64,000 nucleotides of DNA from Glaciimonas sp. PCH181. GTDB taxonomy: Bacteria; Pseudomonadota; Gammaproteobacteria; Burkholderiales; Burkholderiaceae_D. Made by a program: the position numbers and the translations under genes. The stretch is taken from contig NZ_PYFP01000002.1 of assembly GCF_003056055.1 (NCBI RefSeq), positions 744,001 through 808,000 on the forward strand, read 5' to 3'. Below are positions 38,491 to 46,378 of the stretch, one piece after another. Under the pieces are notes generated by a model. It was not told where the DNA came from, ran no database searches, and saw nothing but the letters and a program-made list of their open reading frames with translations. Positions within the stretch are counted from its first letter, which is position 1, and each line of letters begins with the position of its first letter.

Positions 38491-38658
38491 AGTCTGTCCG
38501 ACTCACGGATAATCGGCTGAAAAATGGGCTGAACGGTCTATATTCAGCGGGGACGCCGAGTCAGATTCTTGACCAATAGCCACTATTGGCGCTTCGAACC
38601 GGTGATATCCGTCTTTTTCTGCCCATTTTTCGCTTCGACTCCGCAAATCCGACAGACT
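38491..38658. repeat. Inverted-repeat-bounded intergenic element
   Basis: Arms of about 39 bp, 38491-38529 (AGTCTGTCCGACTC... to GAAAAATGGGC) and 38621-38658 (GCCCATTTTTCG... to GACAGACT), are inverted imperfect copies around about 90 bp. It could fold into a large hairpin and looks like a small non-autonomous element. It fills the gap between the DUF2126 and ATP-grasp genes, which otherwise would form one operon. Confidence 0.55.
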
Positions 38659-38742
38659 CCTGGCCGGGTCGCAGAGACCGAATCATATACGAATCGGCCC
38701 CCGCCTCCCAGTCAGATAACCCCACACTCCGAATCTATACGA

Positions 38743-41700
38743 TCAATAGGCGTGCCAACGCAAATCGAGCGTCATTGGAAAGCTTGGATTGAGATCTTCT
38801 TTCTGTACCGTCATAGGGCCCGGCGTATGCCCATGCGCCCAAAAACGTGCAAAACGACGTGCTTCAGCCGCATTCGCGTTCACCGGTGCTGTCGCTTCAC
38901 TGCGACCGCCCGGATGCGTAACGTGATAAGTACAGCCGCCAATTGCGCGGCCGCTCCAGGTATCGACCAGATCAAACGTCAGCGGTGCATGCACCTTGAT
39001 CGTCGGATGCAGGGCTGACCAAGGGCTCCATGCGCGGAATCGTACGCCAGCCACGTATTCGCCCGGAATCCCGGTTGGATGCAATGGCAACATGCGGCCA
39101 TTACAAGCAATCACGTGACGCCCGTCAGTCAAGCCACGCACCAGCAACTGCATGCGCTCTACCGATGAATCGACATAACGTGCTGTGCCACCGGCAGCCA
39201 TTTCTTCGCCCAGAACATTCCACGGCTCAATTGCCTGACGCAATTCCATCTCCACACCTTCATAGACCACGGTGCCAAAACGCGGGAAGCGGAACTCGAT
39301 AAACGGATCGAACCAATGCTCTTCAAATGCATAGCCAGCAGCGCGTAAGTCTTTCGCCACATCGCGGATATCCTGCGCCACGAAATGCGGCAACATCCAG
39401 CGATCATGCAGCGCCGTGCCCCAATGCACCAATTTGGACTGATACGGCTGACGCCAGAAGCGCGCTACCAACGCCCGCAGCAGCAACATCTGCAACAAAC
39501 TCATGCGTTCGTGCGGCGGCATTTCAAATGCTCGGAACTCCACCAGTCCCAATCGCCCGGTCGGGCCATCGGGAGAATACAATTTATCGATAGAAAATTC
39601 TGACCGATGCGTATTTCCGGTCAAATCGACCAGCAAATTGCGCAGCAAACGGTCCACCATCCACGGTTTGTCGCCCGGATGCATGGTTGGCAAAACTTTA
39701 TCCATTTGCTGGAACGCAATCGCCAGCTCATACAGATTATCGTCACGCGCCTCATCCACCCGGGGGGCCTGACTAGTCGGTCCGATAAACGTGCCAGAAA
39801 ACAAATATGACAGCGCCGGATGATTTTGCCAGTACGTAATCAGACTTTTAAGGATATCCGGACGTCGCAACATCGGGCTATCTTCAGCAGTTGCACCGCC
39901 CAAGGTCGCGTGATTACCGCCGCCGGTCCCGGTATGGCGGCCATCGACCATGAATTTTTCTGTGCCCAGGCGCGTCAGCCGCGCCTCTTCATACAGCGTC
40001 GTCATGTTGTAGACCAACTCATTCCAGCTAGCCGCAGGGTGAATATTCACCTCAATGACGCCCGGGTCCGGGGTGACGCTAAGCAGTTTGATGCGCGGAT
40101 CGCGCGGTGGCGGATAACCCTCAATCCACAGCTTCAGTTTGAGCTTGGCAGCCGTATTTTCGATCGACGTTACCAGTGCCAGATAATCCTCGATACGCTT
40201 CAGCGGCGGCATAAAAATATGCAAACGCCCGTCGCGCACCTGCACGCACAAGGCGGTGTGAATTACTTCACGCGGTGCGGGTTTAGGATCAACGACAGCA
40301 GCGCCAGCCGCAGCCGTGGCAGCCTTGCTCTTGTCAGCATCGATACTTAGCGTAGGCCGTTTGCCGTTCTTTGCTGCCGCCAACGAGCCGCGTGGCGCGA
40401 ACGGATCAACGTCGAATTCATCCGGTTTATCATCCGGCATCACCCACGGCAGCGCGTTCAGAGGCAACCGCAAACCCATCGGCGAATCGCCCTCAATCAG
40501 ATACAAATGCTCGCGCTTGATCGGCCATGCCGACGAACGCCAGACTGTTCCCAGCGAGACGCCCGGATCGAAATCCTTGGCTTTCAGCGGCAACACATAG
40601 CCAACAATTTGTCCCAGACCACGCGCTAACAGGCGTGCCAGACTGCGCCGTTCTTCCGGCGCATCCAAATCGGCCTTGAGCGGGTCCAGATTTACCGGCA
40701 AGCCCTGCTCGCGCTGCGCCTGTAGCATCACATCTTCATAGGCAGGAATCAGACTATTGGCAGGCAAACCGAGGGCCCGCACCAATTCGGTCGTAAAACG
40801 GGTCGCCTCTTCGCTGCTATAACCGTCGCTTTTTTCCTCATCCGAGAATAAAGTCGCGTCGGTCCACATCGGCTGACCATCGATACGCCAAAAGATATTC
40901 AAGGCCCAGCGCGGCAACGGCTCGCCCGGATACCATTTTCCTTGCCCGTAATGCAGCATTCCGCCGGGGGCAAAATGGTTTTTCAGACGATGCATCAGTT
41001 GACCGGCTAATTCACGCTTTTTATCGCCGTGCGCCAAGGTATTCCATTGCGGACCGTCCATATCATCGACCGAAACAAAGGTCGGCTCACCACCTTGGGT
41101 CAGACGCACATCCTGACGCTTCAGGTCAACGTCGACTTGCTGACCTAACTTGTCAATCTTGGCCCAATCCGCTTCTGAATACGGCTTAGTCACGCGTGGA
41201 TCTTCGTGAATCCGCGTGATCGTCATTTCATGGAAGAAAGTAACCTCAGCCTTGTCGGTAAAGCCGCTGACCGGCGCTGCCGACGACGGCATTGCGGTAC
41301 AAGCCAGCGGAATATGGCCTTCGCTTGCCAGCATGCCGGATGTTGGGTCCAGCCCGATCCAGCCAGCGCCGGGGATATACACCTCGGTCCATGCGTGCAA
41401 ATCGGTAAAATCAGTTTCTGGCCCGGTAGGACCATCCAATGACTCTTGATCGGCCTTCAGTTGAATCAAATAACCGGATACAAAACGCGCCGCCAAGCCC
41501 ATTTCACGCAAAATTTGCACTAATAACCAACCAGTATCGCGGCAAGAACCAGACCCAATTTTGAGGGTATCTTCCGGCGTTTGCACGCCCGGCTCCATCC
41601 GCAACAAATACGCGATATCGCCCTGCAAACGTTGGTTAATTGCGACTAAAAAGTCATTAGTAGCGAGAGACTTCTTCAGAATATCCCGGCGTGCGGCGGC

Positions 41701-42093
41701 GACCCACTCCACCAGCAACGGGCCGGGCTCATCGACTTTAAGATAAGCGCTCAGCTCGGCGGTCAGTTGTTTTGGATAGCTGAACGGGAAATGTTCGGCG
41801 TATTTCTCAACAAAGAAGTCAAACGGGTTAATAACCGTCATATCTGCGACCAGATCGACCGCAAATTCCAGCACATCGGCCTTTTCCTGGAACACGAAAC
41901 GGCCAATATAGTTGCCGTACGGATCTTGTTGCCAGTTGATAAAGTGATCTTCAGGCGTAACAGTCAGTGAATACGACAGAATCGGGGTACGTGCATGGGG
42001 AGCAGGACGCAAGCGCACTTCATGCGGTGACAGTGTGACCAGGCGATCATAGTGGTAGCTGGTTTTATGGTGCAGCGCGACACGGATGGCCAT
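38743..42093 (-). CDS. Transglutaminase-like DUF2126 protein
   Basis: A large protein of 1116 residues. The first about 300 form a transglutaminase-like domain with catalytic Cys in IGSGSCRDTGWLLVQILREMG, His in DLHAWTEVYIPGAGW and Asp in IGLDPTSG. The rest is DUF2126, with VRLTQGGEPTFVSVDDMDGPQWNTLAHG, VEVNIHPAASWNEL and MVDGRHTGTGGGNHATLGG, features that recall glutamine-synthetase/amidoligase catalytic sites. It is the first gene of the cluster with the ATP-grasp/alpha-E and second transglutaminase genes. Published comparative work links such clusters to peptide ligation and modification, but no product is known. The start ATG is at 42093. Confidence 0.9.
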   Translation of the reverse strand: MAIRVALHHKTSYHYDRLVTLSPHEVRLRPAPHARTPILSYSLTVTPEDHFINWQQDPYGNYIGRFVFQEKADVLEFAVDLVADMTVINPFDFFVEKYAEHFPFSYPKQLTAELSAYLKVDEPGPLLVEWVAAARRDILKKSLATNDFLVAINQRLQGDIAYLLRMEPGVQTPEDTLKIGSGSCRDTGWLLVQILREMGLAARFVSGYLIQLKADQESLDGPTGPETDFTDLHAWTEVYIPGAGWIGLDPTSGMLASEGHIPLACTAMPSSAAPVSGFTDKAEVTFFHEMTITRIHEDPRVTKPYSEADWAKIDKLGQQVDVDLKRQDVRLTQGGEPTFVSVDDMDGPQWNTLAHGDKKRELAGQLMHRLKNHFAPGGMLHYGQGKWYPGEPLPRWALNIFWRIDGQPMWTDATLFSDEEKSDGYSSEEATRFTTELVRALGLPANSLIPAYEDVMLQAQREQGLPVNLDPLKADLDAPEERRSLARLLARGLGQIVGYVLPLKAKDFDPGVSLGTVWRSSAWPIKREHLYLIEGDSPMGLRLPLNALPWVMPDDKPDEFDVDPFAPRGSLAAAKNGKRPTLSIDADKSKAATAAAGAAVVDPKPAPREVIHTALCVQVRDGRLHIFMPPLKRIEDYLALVTSIENTAAKLKLKLWIEGYPPPRDPRIKLLSVTPDPGVIEVNIHPAASWNELVYNMTTLYEEARLTRLGTEKFMVDGRHTGTGGGNHATLGGATAEDSPMLRRPDILKSLITYWQNHPALSYLFSGTFIGPTSQAPRVDEARDDNLYELAIAFQQMDKVLPTMHPGDKPWMVDRLLRNLLVDLTGNTHRSEFSIDKLYSPDGPTGRLGLVEFRAFEMPPHERMSLLQMLLLRALVARFWRQPYQSKLVHWGTALHDRWMLPHFVAQDIRDVAKDLRAAGYAFEEHWFDPFIEFRFPRFGTVVYEGVEMELRQAIEPWNVLGEEMAAGGTARYVDSSVERMQLLVRGLTDGRHVIACNGRMLPLHPTGIPGEYVAGVRFRAWSPWSALHPTIKVHAPLTFDLVDTWSGRAIGGCTYHVTHPGGRSEATAPVNANAAEARRFARFWAHGHTPGPMTVQKEDLNPSFPMTLDLRWHAY

Positions 42094-42371
42094 TGGATGG
42101 TGCCTTTCGATGAATGTTGACGCAAAATTGGGCGAAACAAACGATGCATGTAAGCCCTAAATACCGCGGGAAATGATCTATTTCCTTTAAGCAGGATTCA
42201 TACCCGAAAAACGGGATCACGTAGCGGCAAGCGGCAGAGTCAATACCCGGCGCGTCTTTGTACCCCGTTGCACGTCTCAAGGTAGCGAAAATTGACGATG
42301 GAATGGTCTCGCCGTCTGGCCTGCGAACGGTCTTGCGACCGGCAATTTAGCCGCCTTGCGATCTCGATAGT

Positions 42372-42825
42372 CTACTGCAATGTTTGGCGGTGAGAGGGGC
42401 TGGGTGACAAGTATTTTTTGGGAGGGAGATGGTAGGGGTATTGACGCAAAACGCTGTTATCGCGACGACTAGACGCCAGAATCAGAATGATCGTGTTTAT
42501 TTGCCGCATCCTCACGAACCCGAGGAGGAATTCCAGAAGCTGTGGGAGAGCTGATCGTACAGTCTCCCAAATAATATTGAGACGGATATCAAAGTAGACA
42601 TGCGTAAGGCGGTTGCGCATTCCTTTCATGCTTCGCCACGGCACGGCTGGATATCGTTCCAGAAAATTACCATGATTCTGCAATAGCTTCTGCAGCCTCA
42701 ACGATGCTGATGATATTGAGAATCACTGCCTGTTGAGTACGTTTGTCTGCAAAAAATACGTCCTTCTCTAGACCATCAACGTAGAATAAGGCACCTCGTA
42801 TTTGAGTATTTTCCGGCAGACGCAT
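42372..42825 (-). pseudogene. Frameshifted HepT-like (DUF86) toxin gene
   Basis: Two frames together read as one HepT-like RNase: the first part (LPENTQIRGALFYVDGLEKD to IISIVEAAEAIAE) from an ATG at 42825, then after a shift near 42676-42690 NHGNFLERYPAVPWRSMKGMRNRLTH and VYFDIRLNIIWETVRSALPQLLEF. The RNRLTHVYF segment contains the R-x4-6-H HEPN active-site motif. In the first frame a stop (ESW-TAA) ends the protein early. Its usual MNT antitoxin partner is missing; the neighbour is a different nucleotidyltransferase. Probably decayed, unless a sequencing error. Confidence 0.65.
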
Positions 42826-42879
42826 TTTATGTTTTGACGTCTCAATTCAAGGTATAGCGCTGCCTTCATAAAATATTCT

Positions 42880-43476
42880 TTAACTTTGTGTTTCCGGACC
42901 ATCAATTTTTTCATCTGGATCTTGCTTGCCATGTCGTGCGATCAGAAGGACCTCTTCGAGATTCAATTTCACGGTGCTCGTGTTGCCTATGTACCCTCCC
43001 AAAGCCTCGGTCGCACGCTTAAGTATTTCATCAGCAGTAACGCGCATATGCGAAATCAAGTTTTCAATATCGCCTCTGTCAGGCCCTGAAAATCGCGCAA
43101 TTTTGCTAACAATCAGGTCCACCGGACTCAATACATATATCTCAATATAGTCTGTGTCGACAGGAACTTTAATCGAATCCTGCTGATAATCTTCGTGCAT
43201 CAGGGCAAATGTGCTGTTGTAAGATGCGTCCAGGTACAACACATTGCCCGCTGCAGTTTCCACGAGGAGGTCTGAAGGTACTAAAAATCGCTTCGAAAAC
43301 TCGGCATCGACATCCATCGTTACTCTGCTCGCCGTATAAAGATGCGTCGCCATTCCGCCGGCGATGAACATCTTCACTGGCTCCTTCAAATCCAGACTTT
43401 CATTAAGCTTCTTGACCAGTTGTACAAGACCTGTGGCGAGGTCGGTATCGGTATTAAAACGAATATTCTCTACCAT
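42880..43476 (-). CDS. Nucleotidyltransferase-like protein (DUF6036 type)
   Basis: 198 residues with a minimal nucleotidyltransferase core: FIAGGMATHLYTASRVTMDVDAEFSKRF (GG motif followed by a D-x-D) and later LSPVDLIVSKIARFSGPDRGDIEN. Proteins of this shape occur in AbiEii-like and toxin-antitoxin-like pairs. It overlaps the preceding gene by 7 bp, so the two form an operon. The function is inferred only from fold; a housekeeping role is possible. Confidence 0.7.
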   Translation of the reverse strand: MVENIRFNTDTDLATGLVQLVKKLNESLDLKEPVKMFIAGGMATHLYTASRVTMDVDAEFSKRFLVPSDLLVETAAGNVLYLDASYNSTFALMHEDYQQDSIKVPVDTDYIEIYVLSPVDLIVSKIARFSGPDRGDIENLISHMRVTADEILKRATEALGGYIGNTSTVKLNLEEVLLIARHGKQDPDEKIDGPETQS

Positions 43477-43814
43477 GTACGTATCCCGGAAAGTTGACGA
43501 TCCAGAAGGTTGCGAACACGTGGCAGATCTCGTACGAGGCCCGCCTGGACTACTTCAGGAAAAGATCGTGGTTGCAGCGGTTGATGCGCATCGAAATAGG
43601 CTTTTGTTGCTTTCTCTAAGGCCGCGGCAACCTCGGGATGTCTTGTCTTGACCAACTGTGCGACCAAGCGGAACACATCGGCCTCATTCGCACTTGCCGG
43701 AAGACTATTTTCGGCTGCAGCATTCATGCAGAGCTTCACGAGTGCATCTTCGCTTTCTCTATTCCACGCTGTTGATGTAATTTGCGCATCCGCAGGCGGC
43801 ACGTGGCTGATCAT
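43470..43814 (-). CDS. Small partner of the nucleotidyltransferase-like gene
   Basis: From MISHVPPADAQITSTAW it is 114 residues, helical by appearance (DALVKLCMNAAAENSL, VFRLVAQLVKTRHPEVAAALEKATKAYF), with no signal peptide and no motif I recognise. The start at 43814 follows AGAGGA; the frame reaches 43841 without support. Overlap with the downstream gene suggests a paired antitoxin or scaffold. Confidence 0.6.
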   Translation of the reverse strand: MISHVPPADAQITSTAWNRESEDALVKLCMNAAAENSLPASANEADVFRLVAQLVKTRHPEVAAALEKATKAYFDAHQPLQPRSFPEVVQAGLVRDLPRVRNLLDRQLSGIRTW

Positions 43815-43841
43815 AAAATTTTCCTCTTCAGTCTGATACAC

Positions 43842-44340
43842 AGCGCAATACTATCTCTTACCTAGCGGCTCCATTCTCTACTCATTGTGTATATTCAACA
43901 ATTATTTTGCAGCGCATACACTTTTTGCCTATTTGATATCAAACTTGATATCGCGTTGTTTCTGCCCATTGTGCTTGCAAAAGCGACTAATAAATGCCAT
44001 CTTGCGAAATTTCGTCATCGGGACCGGATTAATCAATTTAGCTTGAGATTCAACATGCGAATCGTCAAGCTGATCACAGCCAAAATACATTTATTGCGGC
44101 TGGCTGAACGGCCTGCCCAGGGCGGCGGCGTTCATCATCGCAAAAGGTCGTCACCCGCTGGTGAAAGTAGCCATTCGATGCATCTTCAACGGGAAAGATG
44201 AAGTGGCGGACTTTATGGTTGCCAAATCGCCGCTTCCGATGATTTTGATGAGACCTGCCGCATTGAAATCAAACGGCCGCGAATAAAATAAAGTACGGTG
44301 CTTTATTGTTAGCAAGCACCGTGCTGCATTATTCTTCGTC
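43842..44340. other. Non-coding stretch with possible gene remnant
   Basis: About 500 bp without a good gene. A plus-strand frame ending at 44286 reads GLPRAAAFIIAKGRHPLVKV, then AIRCIFNGKDEVADFM, without a start codon; it looks protein-like but I cannot name it. It could be a decayed gene in this small accessory patch. Confidence 0.3.
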
Positions 44341-44595
44341 ATGGCTAGAAATGATCCCCAAATGAATCTGCGCATTCCCGTTACTCTAAAAGAGCAAATT
44401 GAAGATGCTGCTGCAGAAAATGACCGTTCATTGACGGCTGAAGTGGTTAAACGACTTCAGCAAACTTTTACGGAAAAAAATAATTCACCATTACTTCTAT
44501 CGGCGGAAAATCAATTGCAAACGCTTACAGAGCAAATAGAATTGCTTTCTAAAAGAGTCGATGCGCTTACTACTCAAATCTCCCGCAAAAAATAA
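44341..44595 (+). CDS. Arc-type ribbon-helix-helix protein
   Basis: 84 residues. MARNDPQMNLRIPVTLKEQIEDAAAENDRSLTAEVVKRLQ matches the Arc/MetJ-like ribbon-helix-helix fold of phage repressors and plasmid or antitoxin DNA-binding proteins. The C-terminal half (LSAENQLQTLTEQIELLSKRVDALTTQIS) has heptad spacing and is probably a coiled coil. It is followed by a strong terminator and has no obvious partner gene, so an orphan repressor left by a mobile element is likely. Confidence 0.8.
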   Translation: MARNDPQMNLRIPVTLKEQIEDAAAENDRSLTAEVVKRLQQTFTEKNNSPLLLSAENQLQTLTEQIELLSKRVDALTTQISRKK

Positions 44596-44690
44596 ATGTA
44601 AACAAAAACACACTCCGCCAATATTTGGCGCGGTGGTAACGCGCCTGACATTCGTAGCCAATCCGGTAAACTTAACGTACGAAAAACCCT

Positions 44691-44722
44691 AAAGCAGGCA
44701 TCGAAAGATGCCTGCTTTTTTT
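44691..44722 (+). terminator. Intrinsic terminator after the ribbon-helix-helix gene
   Basis: Perfect 12-bp arms AAAGCAGGCATC / GATGCCTGCTTT with a GAAA loop, followed by further Ts. In the opposite direction the stem is followed by AGGGTTTTT, so it may also serve the binding-protein gene that ends at 44751. Confidence 0.9.
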
Positions 44723-44750
44723 TATGACGCTAACGTGTCGTCTTCAACGA

Positions 44751-45596
44751 TTAAGGCGTCACTACGGTCACGCCATGCTTCGCAAATATTTGCGCCATCT
44801 CACCCGAAGAAACCAGCGTAGCAGTGGCATCCTGTAATAATTTCACCAGCTCTTGATCATCCTTCTTCACCGCCATACCAATCACCCAACCTTTAGATGG
44901 CAAGCGCGGAAAAGCGACTTCGCTCATTTGAAAATTAGCGTCTTTTCCGACAACTGATTCTATTTCTGATCGGTTCGCCACTACGCCATCAAGTTCGCCT
45001 GCTTTGAGTTTTTCAAGCGCCGCTGTTGCATCGGGAAATATTTTGATGTTGTCGCGAAATTTTCCGTCTTCTGCGCCCATTAACAGCATCGCGCCGATCG
45101 AAATTTTTTCTACGCCAATCGCTTTTCCGGTCATGGAATCCAGATTATCGAATTCTGGCACTTTGCGAGTATCCCGCACCAGACGCACCGTCTCGCGATG
45201 ATACGGCGCAAAAATACTCACCTTGTCATTTTGGTTAATCAGGTTGGGGTCTACCGGCACATGCATCAATAAATCAGCAGGACCATAGCCGAGATAGTGG
45301 CCTTTCCAGACCATATTGCGCAGATCGTCACTCAATTCTTCGCCAGCAGGAAACGGCAGAAAACTTACCGTCAATCCTAATTTTTTAGCCAGCGCCTGCG
45401 CAATATCGACATCAATACCTTTGCTGTTGGCTGAAAACGGCGCGAAATCATTATAGATAGCGACCTTCAATATTCCTGACTGCTTGATTTTCGCAAAATC
45501 ATTTCCAGCCGGCGCTTGTGCGTAGGCGCCAGCCGCAAAACAAACCCACGCCAGCAATATGATCGTTGCCAGCGCTTTAGAAGAAATTTTGTACAT
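44751..45596 (-). CDS. Quinoprotein-associated periplasmic binding protein
   Basis: 281 residues, signal peptide ending AGAYAQA, then an amino-acid-binding-type fold (LKVAIYNDFAPFSANSKGIDVDIAQALAKKLG, GYGPADLLMHVPVDPNLI, LKAGELDGVVANRSEI). It resembles the second MoxJ-like group seen beside PQQ dehydrogenases. It lies after pedF on the same strand, separated by a hairpin, with no ABC permease nearby, so it is more likely a maturation or binding factor for a PQQ dehydrogenase than a transporter part. Confidence 0.82.
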   Translation of the reverse strand: MYKISSKALATIILLAWVCFAAGAYAQAPAGNDFAKIKQSGILKVAIYNDFAPFSANSKGIDVDIAQALAKKLGLTVSFLPFPAGEELSDDLRNMVWKGHYLGYGPADLLMHVPVDPNLINQNDKVSIFAPYHRETVRLVRDTRKVPEFDNLDSMTGKAIGVEKISIGAMLLMGAEDGKFRDNIKIFPDATAALEKLKAGELDGVVANRSEIESVVGKDANFQMSEVAFPRLPSKGWVIGMAVKKDDQELVKLLQDATATLVSSGEMAQIFAKHGVTVVTP

Positions 45597-45673
45597 GGTG
45601 TCTCACCCATTCTTTTATAGTTGCCATTACTCTGATGGAAGCGGCATACTTTGTGCACTTAAACTTCGGACCT

Positions 45674-45710
45674 GACCGCGCAGGTTGCCTGCAAACGCTG
45701 AAGCGCGGTC
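45674..45710 (-). terminator. Stem-loop between pedF and the binding-protein gene
   Basis: GACCGCGC / GCGCGGTC, 8-bp perfect arms, loop about 21 nt, starting 9 bp past the pedF stop and without a T-run. It could favour pedF over the following gene. Confidence 0.5.
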
Positions 45711-45718
45711 GGGCAGAA

Positions 45719-46186
45719 TCAGTTAATGGCGCGCAATGTTTCAAGATAGGCTTTGATAGACCACATCGCCTCTTGATTCAAAATGCCTTCAAACGGCGGC
45801 ATGTAGACAGCACCATTGCGGACTTTTCCATGACGCACTGATATCAGAAAATATTTATCCGTTTCTTTATAACAGGCTTGTTGTTTCGCGCCTTTCAGAT
45901 CGCTACAGTCGCGGTCCAGTAAGCGCAAATCAGGCGCGATACCGCCTGACTGGGCTTGCAGTCCATGGCAGCGCGCGCAGTTTTCTGCATAGGCAGATGT
46001 ACCGATGTTGATGGCCTCTTTCTGGCCGCGAAACGGATTTTCATCACGCCACTCAGGGCCTAGAGTAGGTAATGTTTTGGTATCGACAGGCTGTGGTATT
46101 ACATCGCCGTGGGCATAGACAAATGATGGGGCGATGACAACAGCGGCTAAAAGGCAACAAGAAATCAATTGACGCGACTTTTTCAT
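45719..46186 (-). CDS. pedF: Cytochrome c550, PedF type
   Basis: Exported monohaem cytochrome c of 155 residues. The signal peptide ends SFVYAHG. The mature part begins with the PedF-like GDVIPQPVDTKTLPTLGPEW and has the haem motif CARCH in YAENCARCHGLQAQSGGIAPDL. An extra Cys pair (DRDCSDLKGAKQQACY) is typical of this group, and Met in VYMPPFEG is the probable axial ligand. PedF takes electrons from PQQ ethanol dehydrogenases. It has the best sigma-54 promoter in the window, and is divergent from the second AcoR-type gene. Confidence 0.9.
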   Translation of the reverse strand: MKKSRQLISCCLLAAVVIAPSFVYAHGDVIPQPVDTKTLPTLGPEWRDENPFRGQKEAINIGTSAYAENCARCHGLQAQSGGIAPDLRLLDRDCSDLKGAKQQACYKETDKYFLISVRHGKVRNGAVYMPPFEGILNQEAMWSIKAYLETLRAIN

Positions 46187-46226
46187 ACTAGCTCCTCAAC
46201 AACGTTTTGAATAATGAAGAGGTAAT

Positions 46227-46242
46227 GGCAATTGTCGTGCCA
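46227..46242 (-). promoter_or_regulatory. Sigma-54 promoter of pedF
   Basis: Minus-strand TGGCACGACAATTGCC matches TGGCACG-N4-TTGC perfectly. The element is nearly palindromic: on the plus strand, toward the activator gene, the spacing also fits but the bases match poorly. It lies about 40 bp before the pedF start. Confidence 0.8.
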
Positions 46243-46270
46243 TACAAATACGGCACACCTGAGGTAGTTT

Positions 46271-46289
46271 TTGTTCTATTTTTGAACAA
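46271..46289. promoter_or_regulatory. Candidate activator site TTGTTC-N7-GAACAA
   Basis: Perfect 6-bp inverted arms around TATTTTT in the pedF/activator spacer. Two direct GAACA half-sites follow at 46315-46319 and 46327-46331. It is closer to the promoter (about 30 bp) than usual for an enhancer, so it could also serve autoregulation of the neighbouring gene. Confidence 0.5.
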
Positions 46290-46378
46290 TGCCAAAAGCA
46301 GGTGCTATATTAAAGAACAGCATTTAGAACAAATAAAACAAATACACGCTGAATAATTACATCAGCAGGAGACACGTC

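Noticed and set aside
44751..45596. An amino-acid ABC transporter component
   Set aside because: No permease or ATPase gene is near; it matches the quinoprotein-associated binding proteins and follows pedF.
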